Shown here piece after piece: positions 8,429 through 18,850 of a stretch of 64,000 nucleotides of DNA (position 1 is its first letter; each line of letters opens with the position of its first letter). Under the pieces are notes generated by a model that was not told where the DNA came from, ran no database searches, and saw only the letters and a list, made by a program, of their open reading frames with translations. The DNA comes from Paracoccaceae bacterium. GTDB taxonomy: Bacteria > Pseudomonadota > Alphaproteobacteria > Rhodobacterales > Rhodobacteraceae. A program made the position numbers and the translations under genes. The DNA is taken from assembly GCA_014872815.1 (NCBI GenBank), contig WKFK01000009.1:1-64000 (forward strand). The letters are read 5' to 3'.

Positions 8429-10348
8429 TTAGGCCGTGGGTTCTGGTTCCAGTCCGCCGTCCCCACTTGGCTTATTGCGCGGCTTTGTTTTCGGGATCGC
8501 GGTCACGCTTGGGGCGTTGCCTTCGTCCGTGTCATCGCCGTTGGAATCGTCGGAATGCGGTGGTTCGCCATCCATCACCCGTTTGATTTCATCACCGGTC
8601 AGGGTTTCATACTCAAGCAGACCCTGCGCCAGACGTTCCCACTCTTCGTTGTGATCTGTCAGAAGTTTGTGCGCGGCCTCATAGCCCTCTTGGATGAGGC
8701 GTTTCACCTCTTCCTCGATCAGCTCTTTGGTATGGGCTGACACAGAGAACCCACCGGTATTGCCTTGGTAGCCTTCGTGGGCCTCGGCGTAATCGATGTT
8801 GCCCACTTTGTCGGACATGCCCCAGCGCATCACCATGGCCCGCGCCAACTGGCTGGCCTGCTGGATGTCGCCGGCTGGACCGTTGGAGACGTGGTCATCG
8901 CCGTATTTGATGATCTCAGCCGCTTTACCGGCCATGGTCATCGCCAGCTTCTGCTCACATTCGGACTTGTGCCAGTTCAGGCGATCCATTTCTGGCAGAG
9001 ACACAACCATACCCAATGCGCCACCGCGCGGGATGATTGTCGCCTTATAGACGGGATCACATTCCGGCAGTTTCAGCCCCACCAGCGCGTGGCCAGCTTC
9101 ATGATAGGCGGTTTTCTCTTTCTGATCTTGGGTCAGGACCATCGAGCGGCGCTCGGCCCCCATCATCACCTTGTCTTTGGCGGATTCAAAATCCTCCATG
9201 GTGACGAAGCGACGGCCCACACGCGCTGCCATCAGCGCAGCCTCGTTGACGAGGTTGGCCAGATCGGCACCGGAGAAGCCAGGTGTGCCGCGTGCAATGA
9301 TGCGCAGGTCTACGTCTGGACCCAGCGGCGTCTTGCGGGCGTGCACGCCGAGAATTTTTTCACGGCCTTTGATGTCCGGGTTGCCCACGGTCACGTTGCG
9401 GTCAAAACGGCCGGGACGCAGCAGCGCGGGGTCAAGCACGTCACGACGGTTGGTCGCCGCGAGAATGATCACACCCTCGTTGGCTTCAAAGCCATCCATC
9501 TCCACCAGCAATTGGTTGAGGGTCTGTTCGCGTTCGTCGTTACCCCCGCCATAGCCGGCACCACGGTGACGGCCCACGGCGTCAATTTCGTCGATGAACA
9601 CAATACAAGGCGCGTTTTTCTTGGCCTGCTCAAACATGTCACGGACACGGGAAGCACCCACCCCCACAAACATCTCGACAAAGTCAGAACCGGAGATGGT
9701 GAAGAACGGCACGCCTGCTTCGCCTGCAATTGCACGAGCGAGAAGCGTTTTACCCGTGCCGGGAGGGCCCACAAGCAGTGCACCTTTGGGGATCTTACCG
9801 CCAAGGCGGGAGAACTTCTGCGGGTTGCGCAGGAATTCTACGATCTCTTCCAGTTCTTCTTTGGCCTCATCGATGCCTGCCACATCGTCAAAGGTCACGC
9901 GGCCATGCTTTTCAGTCAGCATTTTCGCCTTGGACTTGCCAAAGCCCATCGCGCCACCTTTGCCGCCGCCCTGCATGCGGTTCATGAAGTAGATCCAGAC
10001 ACCAATCAGCAACAGGAATGGCAAAAGGCTGACGAGGAAGGCTTGCAGTCCAGACGTCTCCTGGCTCTCAGCGCGCACATCAATGCCCTTGTCTGTCAGA
10101 AGTTTGGTCACTTCTGCATCGGCTGGCAGAATGGTTGTGCTGGAGGACCCGTCCTGTGTCTGATAGCGCAGCTTTTCGCCGTCAATCACCACATTTTGGA
10201 CTTGGCCCGCTTCCACCGAAGCTACGAAATCCGAATAACTGCTTTCACGGCTTTGCAGCGAGCTGCTGTCTCCGCTGAACAAGTTGAACAAGGCCAGGAT
10301 CAGCAAAAACAGCACGACCCAGAAAGCTACATTTCTTGCATTGCCCAA
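8429..10348 (-). CDS. ftsH: ATP-dependent zinc metalloprotease FtsH
   Basis: A 639-residue membrane-bound AAA protease that degrades membrane and regulatory proteins. A first membrane helix (about 7-24) and a second (about 105-125) flank a small periplasmic domain. The AAA module has Walker [20 protein letters not shown] and Walker [13 protein letters not shown] with a following arginine-finger region. The zinc site is [11 protein letters not shown]. The start codon is TTG at 10348, preceded by GGGAG at seven bases; no better start exists. It follows tilS in the same direction after 100 bases and ends in a strong terminator. Confidence 0.96.
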   Translation of the reverse strand: MGNARNVAFWVVLFLLILALFNLFSGDSSSLQSRESSYSDFVASVEAGQVQNVVIDGEKLRYQTQDGSSSTTILPADAEVTKLLTDKGIDVRAESQETSGLQAFLVSLLPFLLLIGVWIYFMNRMQGGGKGGAMGFGKSKAKMLTEKHGRVTFDDVAGIDEAKEELEEIVEFLRNPQKFSRLGGKIPKGALLVGPPGTGKTLLARAIAGEAGVPFFTISGSDFVEMFVGVGASRVRDMFEQAKKNAPCIVFIDEIDAVGRHRGAGYGGGNDEREQTLNQLLVEMDGFEANEGVIILAATNRRDVLDPALLRPGRFDRNVTVGNPDIKGREKILGVHARKTPLGPDVDLRIIARGTPGFSGADLANLVNEAALMAARVGRRFVTMEDFESAKDKVMMGAERRSMVLTQDQKEKTAYHEAGHALVGLKLPECDPVYKATIIPRGGALGMVVSLPEMDRLNWHKSECEQKLAMTMAGKAAEIIKYGDDHVSNGPAGDIQQASQLARAMVMRWGMSDKVGNIDYAEAHEGYQGNTGGFSVSAHTKELIEEEVKRLIQEGYEAAHKLLTDHNEEWERLAQGLLEYETLTGDEIKRVMDGEPPHSDDSNGDDTDEGNAPSVTAIPKTKPRNKPSGDGGLEPEPTA

Positions 10349-10448
10349 GGCAAGTCTCCCTTTCAGAACGCCCGTGACCTATCACGAGGGCGTACAGAGT
10401 TAAATAGAGATCGCAGACACGTAATCAATGCGATTGTGCCCAATCGCT

Positions 10449-11675
10449 CTAACAAGTTGTGCCAAAAACCGGTGAATTTGGCACTGCGACTGCCTGCCAG
10501 CCATTTTCCAGCCCGGCCAATGGCGCCGCGATCAGTGTTTCGCCCCGCCAAACCGCAGGTGAAGACAGCACCGATTGACGGGGTCTGTCGACCAAACGCC
10601 AGTCTTCGACCTCCTGAATCCCCCGCTCTCCGAGAGCTCCAATGTGCAGCTCACTTGTCTCATACCCGTCCGGGGCCTCAACCCGCCACCGGCTATCCCA
10701 TAAGTCAGATACGCAACACCGTGTCTTTTGGATGGCCGCCCATTCCCGCGTGATCCGCAACTCTTGCCTTGAGGGCAGAAGCAAACACCCCTGCAACGAC
10801 GTTGGCTTTTTTGCGGCCACCGCGGACTGCAACGCACGAAACCTTGGCTTATAGGGAGCTCCAGACACCTCTTGCAGGGCTTCGGCCACAAGCCGCAGGA
10901 TCAACGCTTCGGGCAACCTGCTCAGCGCCGCTTGATCCAGAACCACGTCACCTGCGTCCAGTGTAGCACAGTTTTGCGCCGCTGTATGCAAAGCCCACGC
11001 GCTCACGGCGCGTTCGCGTCTCATATGATCTGCCGTTTGTGTCAACCGATCGGTCGTCAACCCCAAGGGCGCAAGTGTCTCAAACATCCGACGCGCTTTC
11101 ACGCGGTCAAAGCGCGGGTCTTCGTTGCTTGGGTCATCGGCCCAAGAGATCGCATTGTCGCGCAAATGCTGGCGCAGGTCGGTGCGCGTAACATCCAGCA
11201 ATGGCCGTAGCCAAGTCAGCCCATCCCTTTCGCGCACCAAAGACATACAGGCCAAGCCGTCTACGCCTGAGCCCCGCGCCAGCCGCATTAGAAACGTCTC
11301 GGCCTGATCGTCTTTGGTATGTCCCAGCGCGACATATCGCAGATTATTCGCCTTAGCCCAGTCAGCAATCGCCTCGCGCCGCCCATCACGTGCGGCGTTC
11401 TGCAAATTGCCAGTGCCATCCCATGCCCACGTTAATATGTCGTAGGAGATCCCGTGGCCGGCCGCGTAGTCCGCCACCAAGGCCAACTCTTCTGCGGCCT
11501 CGGCCCGCAAACCATGGTTCACACTGACCACGGCAAGCTCAGCCCTGCCCCATTGGCGCAGCAGGTCAAGGAGGGCCATGGAATCGCCACCACCACTGAC
11601 GGCGACACCGAGTTTGTCAGGAACTTCCGCGCCAAACGTCCGATCAAGGGCGTCTGAAAGCTGGGTCAGGAGCAC
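10449..11675 (-). CDS. tilS: tRNA(Ile)-lysidine synthetase TilS
   Basis: An N-type ATP pyrophosphatase that converts the C34 of tRNA-Ile(CAU) to lysidine. The PP-loop SGGGDSMALLDLL is near the N-terminus, followed by VSVNHGLRAEAAEE and ALGHTKDDQAETFLMRLARGSG, both typical. A start is not obvious. GTG at 11675 gives 408 residues, begins as the family does and overlaps the cpoB stop by ten bases, suggesting coupling; an in-frame extension to 11759 would run deep inside cpoB. Its place between cpoB and ftsH is usual for this family of bacteria. Confidence 0.88.
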   Translation of the reverse strand: MLLTQLSDALDRTFGAEVPDKLGVAVSGGGDSMALLDLLRQWGRAELAVVSVNHGLRAEAAEELALVADYAAGHGISYDILTWAWDGTGNLQNAARDGRREAIADWAKANNLRYVALGHTKDDQAETFLMRLARGSGVDGLACMSLVRERDGLTWLRPLLDVTRTDLRQHLRDNAISWADDPSNEDPRFDRVKARRMFETLAPLGLTTDRLTQTADHMRRERAVSAWALHTAAQNCATLDAGDVVLDQAALSRLPEALILRLVAEALQEVSGAPYKPRFRALQSAVAAKKPTSLQGCLLLPSRQELRITREWAAIQKTRCCVSDLWDSRWRVEAPDGYETSELHIGALGERGIQEVEDWRLVDRPRQSVLSSPAVWRGETLIAAPLAGLENGWQAVAVPNSPVFGTTC

Positions 11676-12505
11676 TGCAAGTTGACCATTTCCGCCTGCG
11701 CTTCGGTCACGAAGGCACCACCGGGATAGCGCACGCCAACCTCGTTGAGCGTCACACAAGCCTCATTGACCTGCCCCAACGCTCCGAGAGATTTGCCCAA
11801 GCGGAACAAAGCTTCCGGGGCTGTACCTGCCAGTGGCGCGCCGGAGTATGCCTCCAGAAACGCCCGCGCGGCCCCGGTCAGGTCGGCTTTGCCTTCTAAA
11901 GCCTGACCACGGCGCAGATGGGCCTCCGCCTCAAGCGGGCTTCCGGGGTAGGTTTGCACAAAGGACGCGAATTGGTCCGCTGCCGCACCAAACTCACCGG
12001 CGTCCAGGGCGCTAATCGCGCGATTGAAATCCGTCTCTTCTCCAACGGCCAGTTCGGTTGGCGCGCCGTCACCAGAGCCTGTGTCATCACCACCGGTGGA
12101 CGGCAGGGTTTCCACATCCCCGCCCAAAGTGGTGGTCTCGCCCAACTGGCTCAGATCACCGCCTTCAAGCTCCACCAGCCGGAATTCCAGATCACCAATC
12201 CGGTTGGTGCCGTCTTCCACGATACGTTCCACACGATATTGCAGCTGTTCGGTTTTACCGGTCAACACTTGCAGCTGACGCTCGATCACGTCGACACGCT
12301 CCAGCGTGGTTGTGCCGGTCACAATGGTGCCCGCAGAACCCGTTGTGGAGAGCTCCCGCTTCAGGTGCTGAAGCTCCACGTACAGTACGGAGAGTTGCTG
12401 ACGAATGTCCGCCAGCGTTTCTTCACGCGTTTGGGCGGCGCCCATCATCGGAGCCACAGCAAGCGCAAGCGCGCTCAGAGAAGCAAATACATGCGCTCGC
12501 ATCAT
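11666..12505 (-). CDS. cpoB: Cell-division coordinator CpoB (YbgF)
   Basis: A 279-residue periplasmic protein. A signal peptide (about 1-24, ending AAQ) precedes a coiled-coil segment (about 28-100, with ELQHLKRELS and ERQLQVLTGKTEQLQ). A TetraTricoPeptide domain (about 155-275) includes the FNRAISALDAGEFGAA and FRLGKSLGALGQ repeats. In other bacteria CpoB binds TolA and links peptidoglycan synthesis with outer-membrane constriction. It lies three bases after pal, consistent with one operon. Confidence 0.9.
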   Translation of the reverse strand: MMRAHVFASLSALALAVAPMMGAAQTREETLADIRQQLSVLYVELQHLKRELSTTGSAGTIVTGTTTLERVDVIERQLQVLTGKTEQLQYRVERIVEDGTNRIGDLEFRLVELEGGDLSQLGETTTLGGDVETLPSTGGDDTGSGDGAPTELAVGEETDFNRAISALDAGEFGAAADQFASFVQTYPGSPLEAEAHLRRGQALEGKADLTGAARAFLEAYSGAPLAGTAPEALFRLGKSLGALGQVNEACVTLNEVGVRYPGGAFVTEAQAEMVNLQCS

Positions 12506-12508
12506 GTC

Positions 12509-13018
12509 TTACCCCGACAGGTTGGCGGTCAGCACGGTCACCGCACGGCGGTTTTGTGCATAACAGCTTTCTTCCGAACAAATCTCAATCGGGCGTTCCT
12601 TGCCGTAGCTCACAGTGCGGATGCGGTTGGACGCCACGCCTTGGGACACCAGCAGTTCCTGCACAGCACTTGCGCGGCGTGCGCCGAGCGCGAGGTTGTA
12701 TTCCCGCGTGCCTTGTTCATCGGCGTGACCTTCGATCACCGCCACATAATCCGCGTTCTCCATGAGCCAATTGGCCTGCGCCAATACGGTCAAACGGCCC
12801 TGCTCACTGAGCGTGGACTGATCAACAAGGAACAACACGCGATCGCCGACAGCCTCCTGGAAATAGGCAATTGATCCGGGGTCCGCGCTGCTGCCCAACC
12901 CGTTGTCCGCGCCAGTACCGGTGCCAAAATTATCGCCAGCTCCGAAACTGCCCGGATCGGTACATGCCGCCAAAGATAGCGCAGCCACTGTCAGCACTGC
13001 TTTTGTCCATGTTTTCAT
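12509..13018 (-). CDS. pal: Peptidoglycan-associated lipoprotein Pal
   Basis: A 169-residue outer-membrane lipoprotein. The signal peptide ends in the lipobox LAAC, with lipidated Cys19. A glycine/aspartate-rich linker follows, then an OmpA-like peptidoglycan-binding domain (about 60-169) with VIEGHADEQGTREYNLALG and the RAVTVL end. It anchors the outer membrane to peptidoglycan and partners TolB, encoded 109 bases upstream. Confidence 0.95.
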   Translation of the reverse strand: MKTWTKAVLTVAALSLAACTDPGSFGAGDNFGTGTGADNGLGSSADPGSIAYFQEAVGDRVLFLVDQSTLSEQGRLTVLAQANWLMENADYVAVIEGHADEQGTREYNLALGARRASAVQELLVSQGVASNRIRTVSYGKERPIEICSEESCYAQNRRAVTVLTANLSG

Positions 13019-13127
13019 GAGTATTGCCTCGCCTCTATACCCGTCGCCTCAAATGCATTTTGTGCTCTTCTTATGACGCTGTCTTATCACAAGCTGGTGT
13101 GCAAGCAAAACGCGGGGGTTTCTTACC

Positions 13128-14453
13128 TTATTGCAGGGGGGACCACGCCGGGTCTGAGCCGCCGCCGTTGATCTTCACCGGTTTCAAATTACGTCCTGAC
13201 ACATCCACCGAATAAAGAGACGACGTACCGCCAGCACCTCGGGTTTCGCGGGTGAACATGATCACACGTCCGTTTGGCGACCAGGTTGGCCCCTCATCCA
13301 AAAAGGACGCCGTCAGAAGACGCTCTTCGCTGCCATCGGTGCGCATCACACCGATGTGGAAACGTCCTTTGTTTTGCTTGGTGAACGCAATCAAATCTCC
13401 ACGCGGCGACCAGACCGGCGTGCCGTAGCGGCCTTTGCCAAAGCTGATCCGCTTGGCTTCGCCACCGTTCGCCGCCATGATGTACAACTGCGGCGTGCCA
13501 GACCGGTCGCTTTCAAACACAATCTTGCTGCCATCCGGACTGTAGCTCGGCGCGGTCTCAATCGACGGCGTGGACGTCAGGCGCTGACGTTTGCCCGACG
13601 CGATGTCCATTTTGTAAAGGTCGGTGTTGCCACCTTCGGTCACTGACATCACCACGCTTTTGCCATCGGGGCTGAACCGCGGGGCAAAGCTCATGGTGCC
13701 GCTTTCATTGGACAGAACCTTGCGGCGCACGGAGCCAACGTCGAGCACAAAGACCTGCGGAAAGCCGGTTTCGTAGCTGGTGTAAAGCACACGGTCGCCA
13801 GTTGGCGAGAAGCGTGGCGCCAGCACAATCGAGCTGCTATCGGTCAGATATTGCAGATTGGCTCCGTCATAATCCATCACGGCCAGACGTTTCTTTCGAT
13901 CATTTTTGGGACCGGTCTCAGCGACGTAAACCACGCGGCTGTCAAAATAGCCGCCTTCGCCAGTGATCCGCGAATAGACCGCGTCCGCAACTTTGTGAGC
14001 CATGCGGCGCCAGCCATCGGTGGTGCCTTTGAAACGCAAGCCGTTGCCAAGCTCTGTTCCGGCAAAAACATCATAGACGCGGAACTTCACCTCAAGTTGG
14101 TTGCCATTGACCGATACGCCGCCGGTAATAAGCGCTTGGGCGTTCACCGCCTTCCAGTCGGCAAATTGCACCGGGCTGCCAAAGTTGGTGATTGAGGAGA
14201 TGTGCGCCTTGGTCGGGATTTCCCGGAACAGCCCTGTGCCGTTGAGATCCGCCGCAATCACGCGGCTGATGTCTTTGGAAACCTGGTTGGACCCTGGGCT
14301 CTCCGCCACAAAATCCGGCACCGCATAGGGCATCGGTTCAATCACACCATCGGTGATTTCAATTCGCAACGGGCCGTTTTGGGCCATCACCGGATGGGCA
14401 AACTGGCCCATCGTCAGGATCCCGATCACTAGGGTCGCAAAAAGTCTCATCAT
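13128..14453 (-). CDS. tolB: Tol-Pal system β-propeller protein TolB
   Basis: A 441-residue periplasmic protein with a cleavable signal peptide (about 1-24, ending VMAQ). An N-terminal domain (about 27-165) is followed by a six-bladed β-propeller (about 190-430) with repeated FSPDG / YSPDGSKI / WSPNGR turns. It transfers force from TolA to Pal. The start ATG overlaps the tolA stop by four bases (ATGA). Confidence 0.95.
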   Translation of the reverse strand: MMRLFATLVIGILTMGQFAHPVMAQNGPLRIEITDGVIEPMPYAVPDFVAESPGSNQVSKDISRVIAADLNGTGLFREIPTKAHISSITNFGSPVQFADWKAVNAQALITGGVSVNGNQLEVKFRVYDVFAGTELGNGLRFKGTTDGWRRMAHKVADAVYSRITGEGGYFDSRVVYVAETGPKNDRKKRLAVMDYDGANLQYLTDSSSIVLAPRFSPTGDRVLYTSYETGFPQVFVLDVGSVRRKVLSNESGTMSFAPRFSPDGKSVVMSVTEGGNTDLYKMDIASGKRQRLTSTPSIETAPSYSPDGSKIVFESDRSGTPQLYIMAANGGEAKRISFGKGRYGTPVWSPRGDLIAFTKQNKGRFHIGVMRTDGSEERLLTASFLDEGPTWSPNGRVIMFTRETRGAGGTSSLYSVDVSGRNLKPVKINGGGSDPAWSPLQ

Positions 14454-15532
14454 CTGGACCTCATTTTCTCCGGGTTAAATGTAATCTCAACATCCCGCCA
14501 ATGGTCATATTTTTCGGCAGGTAAGTCGTAGCCATTCTTTTGGCAGCGCAATACTGCGCGACGGGCCGCCGCAAAGGCGGTTTTGGCGGCAGCGTCATCA
14601 CCACCTTCATAGCTCAACATGCGCACGTCGCCCTGCACCTTGCCGTGCTGATCCAGACTAAGCCCCACTACCACGGTCACATCTGCGGCGCGGGAGCCGA
14701 CATCGACCACCCAGCACTGCTGCACCGCAACGCGCAGGCCGTCCTTTTCACCTCGGGTGAGTGGCGGGCCGGAAGGCGCAGACGATGTGGACTCGGTCGG
14801 GGCAGTTGCTTCCGCCAAGGCTGCGGCAATGGCATCTTCGGCTGGCGTGGGCTGAGGCTCGCGCACAGTAGGACGCAGGCGGGGCCGCAACGATCGTGTG
14901 GGCGCTGCACTGGCCACCTCTTCCTGTTTCGGCTCAGTGGCAATTTCGGTAGAGGCAGCCTCGGGCGCGGTGTCTTCTTTAACCTCTTCCGCCGCTTCGC
15001 CCGCCTCATCCGGCTTGGTGGCCTCTTGCAAGGCGTCCGCAATGGTGGTGTCCGGCTCTGGTTGCGCTACAGGCTCTGGGGCCACACGCTCAACCGGAGC
15101 GGGCACGGGTTCCACCGGCGCATCCGGAATGACCACAGCGGTGTCTGTTTCGGGCGTAGGCAGTTGCGGTGTAGGTTCCGGGGCCACTTCCGGCTCCGGC
15201 GGTGTGGGATCGACAATCTCTGCCACATCCGGCGCGACCTCAGGCTCCGCTTCAATCGGCTCAATCGGTTCCGGCTGCGGCACGGCGGCATCTTCCGGCG
15301 CGACCACCTCTGGCGCACGCTCTGTTTCCTCAGGCGGCTGTGGCAGGGCAATCTCTGTGGAGGTCTCCGGCGCAATCTGGCTCTGGGTTAAGGCCTCAAA
15401 TTCGGCAGAGGAAATCATCGCGATGTCCACCACCTCCATAGGTGGCGGATCGGAGTCAAACACCCCACCCAACAACACCCAGCCAATCAGGCCGGTGTGG
15501 GCAATGCCCGAGATATAATGGCCGATATGCAC
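14450..15532 (-). CDS. tolA: TolA-like energy-transducing protein
   Basis: 360 residues. A single N-terminal membrane helix (about 8-24) is followed by a long low-complexity middle rich in Pro, Glu, Ala and Val (about 45-225). A small C-terminal globular domain (about 255-355) has [13 protein letters not shown] and ends in [10 protein letters not shown]. TolA uses the proton motive force captured by TolQR to contact TolB and Pal. The start is GTG at 15532, ten bases after the tolR stop. Position in tolQRAB makes the assignment firm despite the variable sequence. Confidence 0.9.
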   Translation of the reverse strand: MHIGHYISGIAHTGLIGWVLLGGVFDSDPPPMEVVDIAMISSAEFEALTQSQIAPETSTEIALPQPPEETERAPEVVAPEDAAVPQPEPIEPIEAEPEVAPDVAEIVDPTPPEPEVAPEPTPQLPTPETDTAVVIPDAPVEPVPAPVERVAPEPVAQPEPDTTIADALQEATKPDEAGEAAEEVKEDTAPEAASTEIATEPKQEEVASAAPTRSLRPRLRPTVREPQPTPAEDAIAAALAEATAPTESTSSAPSGPPLTRGEKDGLRVAVQQCWVVDVGSRAADVTVVVGLSLDQHGKVQGDVRMLSYEGGDDAAAKTAFAAARRAVLRCQKNGYDLPAEKYDHWRDVEITFNPEKMRSR

Positions 15533-15541
15533 GCGCGCGCC

Positions 15542-16033
15542 CTAGTTGTCCGTCCCGCCAGCATCCGTGCCGTCCAGCGCCGGGCCGCCCACATCGGTCA
15601 CCAGACCCACATCGCTAAAGCCACCGGCGTTGAGCGCGCCCATGACCTGCACCACCGCCTCATAAGGAATGGCGCCATCCGCGCGCAGATACACACGGTC
15701 AGACTCGCGCTCTGCCGCCACGGCGCGCAGTTTCGGGATCAGGTCTTCGGCCGCCACCTGCGTCGTCATGATGGTAATACCCAGATTGGCATCAATCGTG
15801 ATGGTCAATGGCTGTTCTTGTTCACCTGGAAGTGGGTTCGCGGCGGTTTTTGGCAACTCAACGGGCACGCCAACGGACAACATTGGCGCTGCGACCATGA
15901 AGATAATCAACAAAACCAGCATCACATCCACAAAAGGTGTGACGTTGATCTCGCTCATAGGCTGGCTACTGCGGCGATTGCGGCGGCGACGTTTGCCGCC
16001 TCCTCCGCCCGATTTCATAACACCCGCGCCCAT
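15542..16033 (-). CDS. tolR: Tol-Pal system protein TolR
   Basis: A 163-residue ExbD/TolR protein. A basic N-terminus with a glycine/arginine stretch precedes the family motif EINVTPFVDVMLVLLIIFMV, one membrane helix whose Asp forms part of the proton path. A periplasmic domain follows (about 60-150). It forms the motor with TolQ, encoded three bases upstream. Confidence 0.95.
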   Translation of the reverse strand: MGAGVMKSGGGGGKRRRRNRRSSQPMSEINVTPFVDVMLVLLIIFMVAAPMLSVGVPVELPKTAANPLPGEQEQPLTITIDANLGITIMTTQVAAEDLIPKLRAVAAERESDRVYLRADGAIPYEAVVQVMGALNAGGFSDVGLVTDVGGPALDGTDAGGTDN

Positions 16034-16036
16034 GGT

Positions 16037-16714
16037 TCAGGCGTCCAGCTGGCGGCTGAGGATGGTGGCGAATTCGTCAGCAAAGGCTTCGTAGCCTGAC
16101 ACGATGCGGTCGCTGTCCGCGCTCAGTTTGTTGTAGAAAATCACGGCAGGGATCGCTGCCAAGAGGCCAAGACCAGTCGCCAGGAGCGCTTCGGCAATCC
16201 CCGGCGCCACAACTGCAAGGTTGGTGTTTTGCTGTGCGGCAATCTCGATAAAGGCATTCATGATGCCCCAAACGGTGCCGAAAAGACCCACAAACGGCGC
16301 GGTTGAGCCAACGGTGGCGAGGATCGGCAGACCGTGTTGCAGCTCATCGGCCTCTTTGGCAATGGCAACATCCATCGACCGATCAATCCGGCTGGTGGCA
16401 TTGGCGATCAACCCGCCATCTTGCCGATGGCTGCGCTGCCACTCCACCATACCGGCGGCAAAGACACGCTCCGAACGACCCTTAGGCTCTGGCCCCAGCT
16501 CCTCAAACAGCTGGTCCAATGGCTCGCCGGACCAGAAAGCGCGGTCAAACCGGGCCGCCTCGCGCCGTGCGTTGCGATACATGATGTGCTTTTGGATGAT
16601 CACCGCCCAAGACCAGAAGGATGCCACGATCAGCATCACCATCACCAGTTTTACGGTTAGAGTGGCGCGCGCAAAAAGCGCCCACATCGAGAATTCGACT
16701 GCTGCGTGTTCCAT
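16037..16714 (-). CDS. tolQ: Tol-Pal system protein TolQ
   Basis: A 225-residue MotA/TolQ/ExbB proton-channel protein with three membrane helices. The first is at about 12-38, and the other two lie in the GLFGTVWGIMNAF and ALLATGLGLLAAIPAVIFYN regions. The ATG at 16714 is chosen because it begins as the family does (MEHAAVEFSMWALF); 56 further in-frame codons upstream run into the ybgC coding region. It is the first motor gene after ybgC. Confidence 0.95.
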   Translation of the reverse strand: MEHAAVEFSMWALFARATLTVKLVMVMLIVASFWSWAVIIQKHIMYRNARREAARFDRAFWSGEPLDQLFEELGPEPKGRSERVFAAGMVEWQRSHRQDGGLIANATSRIDRSMDVAIAKEADELQHGLPILATVGSTAPFVGLFGTVWGIMNAFIEIAAQQNTNLAVVAPGIAEALLATGLGLLAAIPAVIFYNKLSADSDRIVSGYEAFADEFATILSRQLDA

Positions 16715-16826
16715 ATAGCCTGCTCTGCTCTGTGGCCCTCTGTCGGAGCCTTGTTTGAAAGCAAACGTAACGGGTTTCCACGGGGAAAGCCAATAAATTG
16801 GCGTCGCTCGCGGGAATTTGCCCGCT

Positions 16827-17213
16827 TTAATGCACCATTTGGCGGATATTTGCCGGTAAACGCACCGGTTGCCCCGCCTCATTCATACACACAACCGTGA
16901 CCATGGCGTGAAACAGCACTTCCTCGCCGCGTTTCACCCGCTGCTCCATCACCAAACGCGCAGCGGTGACATTGGCCACTTCGGTTTCCACCGTCAGAAG
17001 ATCATCCAGCACAGCGCTGCCCAAATAGTCGCATTCCACTCGACGCACAGCAAAGACAATGCCCTCAGCCTTCATGTCATGCTGATCCATACCAATCTCG
17101 CGCACCCACTCGCTGCGGCCGCGCTCGATGAACTTGAGGTAGTTGGCATAGTAGACAATGCCCGCCATGTCGGTGTCTTCGTAGTAGACGCGGATCGGCA
17201 AGGTGTAAGGCAT
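16827..17213 (-). CDS. ybgC: Acyl-CoA thioesterase YbgC
   Basis: A 128-residue hot-dog thioesterase. The start MPYTLPIRVYYEDTDMAGIV holds the family's YYEDTD catalytic Asp motif, followed by YYANYLKFIERGRSEW. The ATG at 17213 follows GGAGA; a frame up to 17279 lacks a ribosome site. YbgC genes head the tol-pal operon in many Proteobacteria and hydrolyse short or medium acyl-CoAs, with a suggested link to phospholipid synthesis. Confidence 0.92.
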   Translation of the reverse strand: MPYTLPIRVYYEDTDMAGIVYYANYLKFIERGRSEWVREIGMDQHDMKAEGIVFAVRRVECDYLGSAVLDDLLTVETEVANVTAARLVMEQRVKRGEEVLFHAMVTVVCMNEAGQPVRLPANIRQMVH

Positions 17214-17280
17214 TGGCAGGTCTCCACAATAAGATGACCTATGGGTAGGCAAGCCGCCGACGCAATGCAAGCATGTCAAA

Positions 17281-17309
17281 GGCGGCCCCGCGTCAAACGC
17301 GGAGCCGCC
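17281..17309 (-). terminator. Hairpin after the CDGSH/glutamate-synthase gene
   Basis: GGCGGC-C-CCGCGT and ACGCGG-A-GCCGCC form a strong stem with a three-base loop nine bases past the stop codon. On minus only TTT follows, so termination may be partial. Confidence 0.65.
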
Positions 17310-17317
17310 AGAGAAGT

Positions 17318-18850
17318 TTAGCCGCCAACACCCGCAAAGCGCACGCCGCTCAGGTCGGCCATTTCGCGTTTCCAGGTGGTGATGTCATCGGCGTTCAGAT
17401 CCGACAGGCTGCTGTGTCCGCAGGCCCGCGCCAGCACCTGCATCAGCTCAACACTGGCGCCAAAGTAGCGGGCGAGCTTCTCGGCCCCAATTTGCACATC
17501 AAGCTTTTTGCGCAATTCAGGCTTCTGTGTGGCTATGCCAACAGGGCAGTTGTTGGAGTTGCACATGCGCGCCGCGATGCACCCAACCGCCTGCATGGCC
17601 GAATTGGACACCGCAACCGCATCCGCGCCGAGCGCCATGGCTTTCACGAAGTCTTCGGCCACCCGCAGACCGCCGGTGATCACCAGAGAGACCTCGCCAC
17701 CGGTTTTTGCATCCAGATGCCGCCGCGCCCGTGCCAAGGCCGGAATGGTGGGCACCGAAATGTGATCGCGGAAGATCAGCGGCGCGGCCCCCGTGCCCCC
17801 GCCACGGCCATCGAGGATGATGTAATCCGCGCCTGCTTCCAGCGCGAAGTCGATGTCCGCCTCGATGTGGTTGGCCGAGAGCTTGAAACCAATCGGAATG
17901 CCACCGGAGCGCTCGCGCACCTCATCGGCAATCCGCGCAAAGTCCTGCGGTGTGTGCAGTTCCGGGAAGGTGGATGGCGACACCGCGCTTTGGCCAGGCT
18001 CCAAACCCCGCACTTCGGCAATTTTTCCTTGCACTTTCTCCCCAGGCAAATGCCCACCAGTGCCCGTTTTGGCACCTTGCCCGCCTTTGAAGTGGAAGGC
18101 CTGCACCCGTTCCACCAGTTCCGGCTTCCAGCCAAACTGGGCCGAGGCCAGCTCATAAAAATACCGCGAGTTCTCCGCTTGCTCTTCGGGCAGCATGCCG
18201 CCTTCGCCGGAGCAAATCCCGGTGCCGGCCAGCTCCGCACCGCGAGCCAGCGCGGTTTTGGCTTCCTCAGACAGCGCGCCGTAACTCATGTCAGAAACAA
18301 ACAGCGGAATGTCCAACTGCAACGGTTTGGTCGCGCGCGGGCCAATCACCACCGATGTATCCAACGGCGCATCATCCAACAGCGGCTTGCGCGCCACCTG
18401 AGCAGGCAGAATTTGAATGTCATCCCACTGCGGCAGGTCTTTGCGCGGCACGCCCATGGAGCCCATCTCGCCATGATGGCCCAGTTTGCTCAGGCCATCG
18501 CGCGCCAACTCATGAATGCGCGCCACGGTGGGTTCTTCCGGGGTCGCCACGGCCTGCGGCACATCCGATTGCGGTTTAGGCGCGGGGTCACCCGCCTTGG
18601 CCTCCCCCATACGAGCATGGGTCCCATCGCAAAACGGCGCGTTGGCGCTGGCTTTGCATTGGCACAGAAACGCATCTCCGCCCTTCTCAGCGGTGAATTT
18701 CTGCGGTTTCATCTCCGTTCCCGCATGGCTGCCGTCACAAAACGGCTGATTTTTGGATTTCCCGCAACTGCACCAGAAATAGGTTTTGCCTTCTTCCAAC
18801 TCCACTTTGACGGGTCGGGTCGCCGCTATGATGGGCACATCACCTGCCAT
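17318..18850 (-). CDS. CDGSH iron-sulfur domains fused to an FMN-binding glutamate-synthase domain
   Basis: 510 residues. The N-terminus carries two CDGSH-type [2Fe-2S] sites, with ligands C27, C29, C38, H42 (PFCDGSH) and C63, C65, C74, H78 (PFCDGTH). After a proline-rich linker (about 85-105), residues about 130-490 match the FMN/Fe-S synthase domain of glutamate synthase, with SDMSYGALSEEAK, GTGICSGEGGMLPEE and NSNNCPVGIATQKPELRK, the last carrying cluster cysteines. No glutaminase domain is present. The protein may be a glutamate-synthase-like oxidoreductase with an attached electron-transfer module; its substrate is unknown. AAGGAG precedes the start. Confidence 0.8.
   Translation of the reverse strand: MAGDVPIIAATRPVKVELEEGKTYFWCSCGKSKNQPFCDGSHAGTEMKPQKFTAEKGGDAFLCQCKASANAPFCDGTHARMGEAKAGDPAPKPQSDVPQAVATPEEPTVARIHELARDGLSKLGHHGEMGSMGVPRKDLPQWDDIQILPAQVARKPLLDDAPLDTSVVIGPRATKPLQLDIPLFVSDMSYGALSEEAKTALARGAELAGTGICSGEGGMLPEEQAENSRYFYELASAQFGWKPELVERVQAFHFKGGQGAKTGTGGHLPGEKVQGKIAEVRGLEPGQSAVSPSTFPELHTPQDFARIADEVRERSGGIPIGFKLSANHIEADIDFALEAGADYIILDGRGGGTGAAPLIFRDHISVPTIPALARARRHLDAKTGGEVSLVITGGLRVAEDFVKAMALGADAVAVSNSAMQAVGCIAARMCNSNNCPVGIATQKPELRKKLDVQIGAEKLARYFGASVELMQVLARACGHSSLSDLNADDITTWKREMADLSGVRFAGVGG

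Noticed and set aside
8765-10753. Plus-strand open frame of 662 codons opposite ftsH
   Set aside because: It is His/Arg-rich without domain, antisense to a clear FtsH, and typical of high-GC shadow frames. The same holds for long frames opposite fhs (5713-7188), hyuB (27120-28538), the CDGSH fusion (17273-18934) and the RTX gene (33159-34310).
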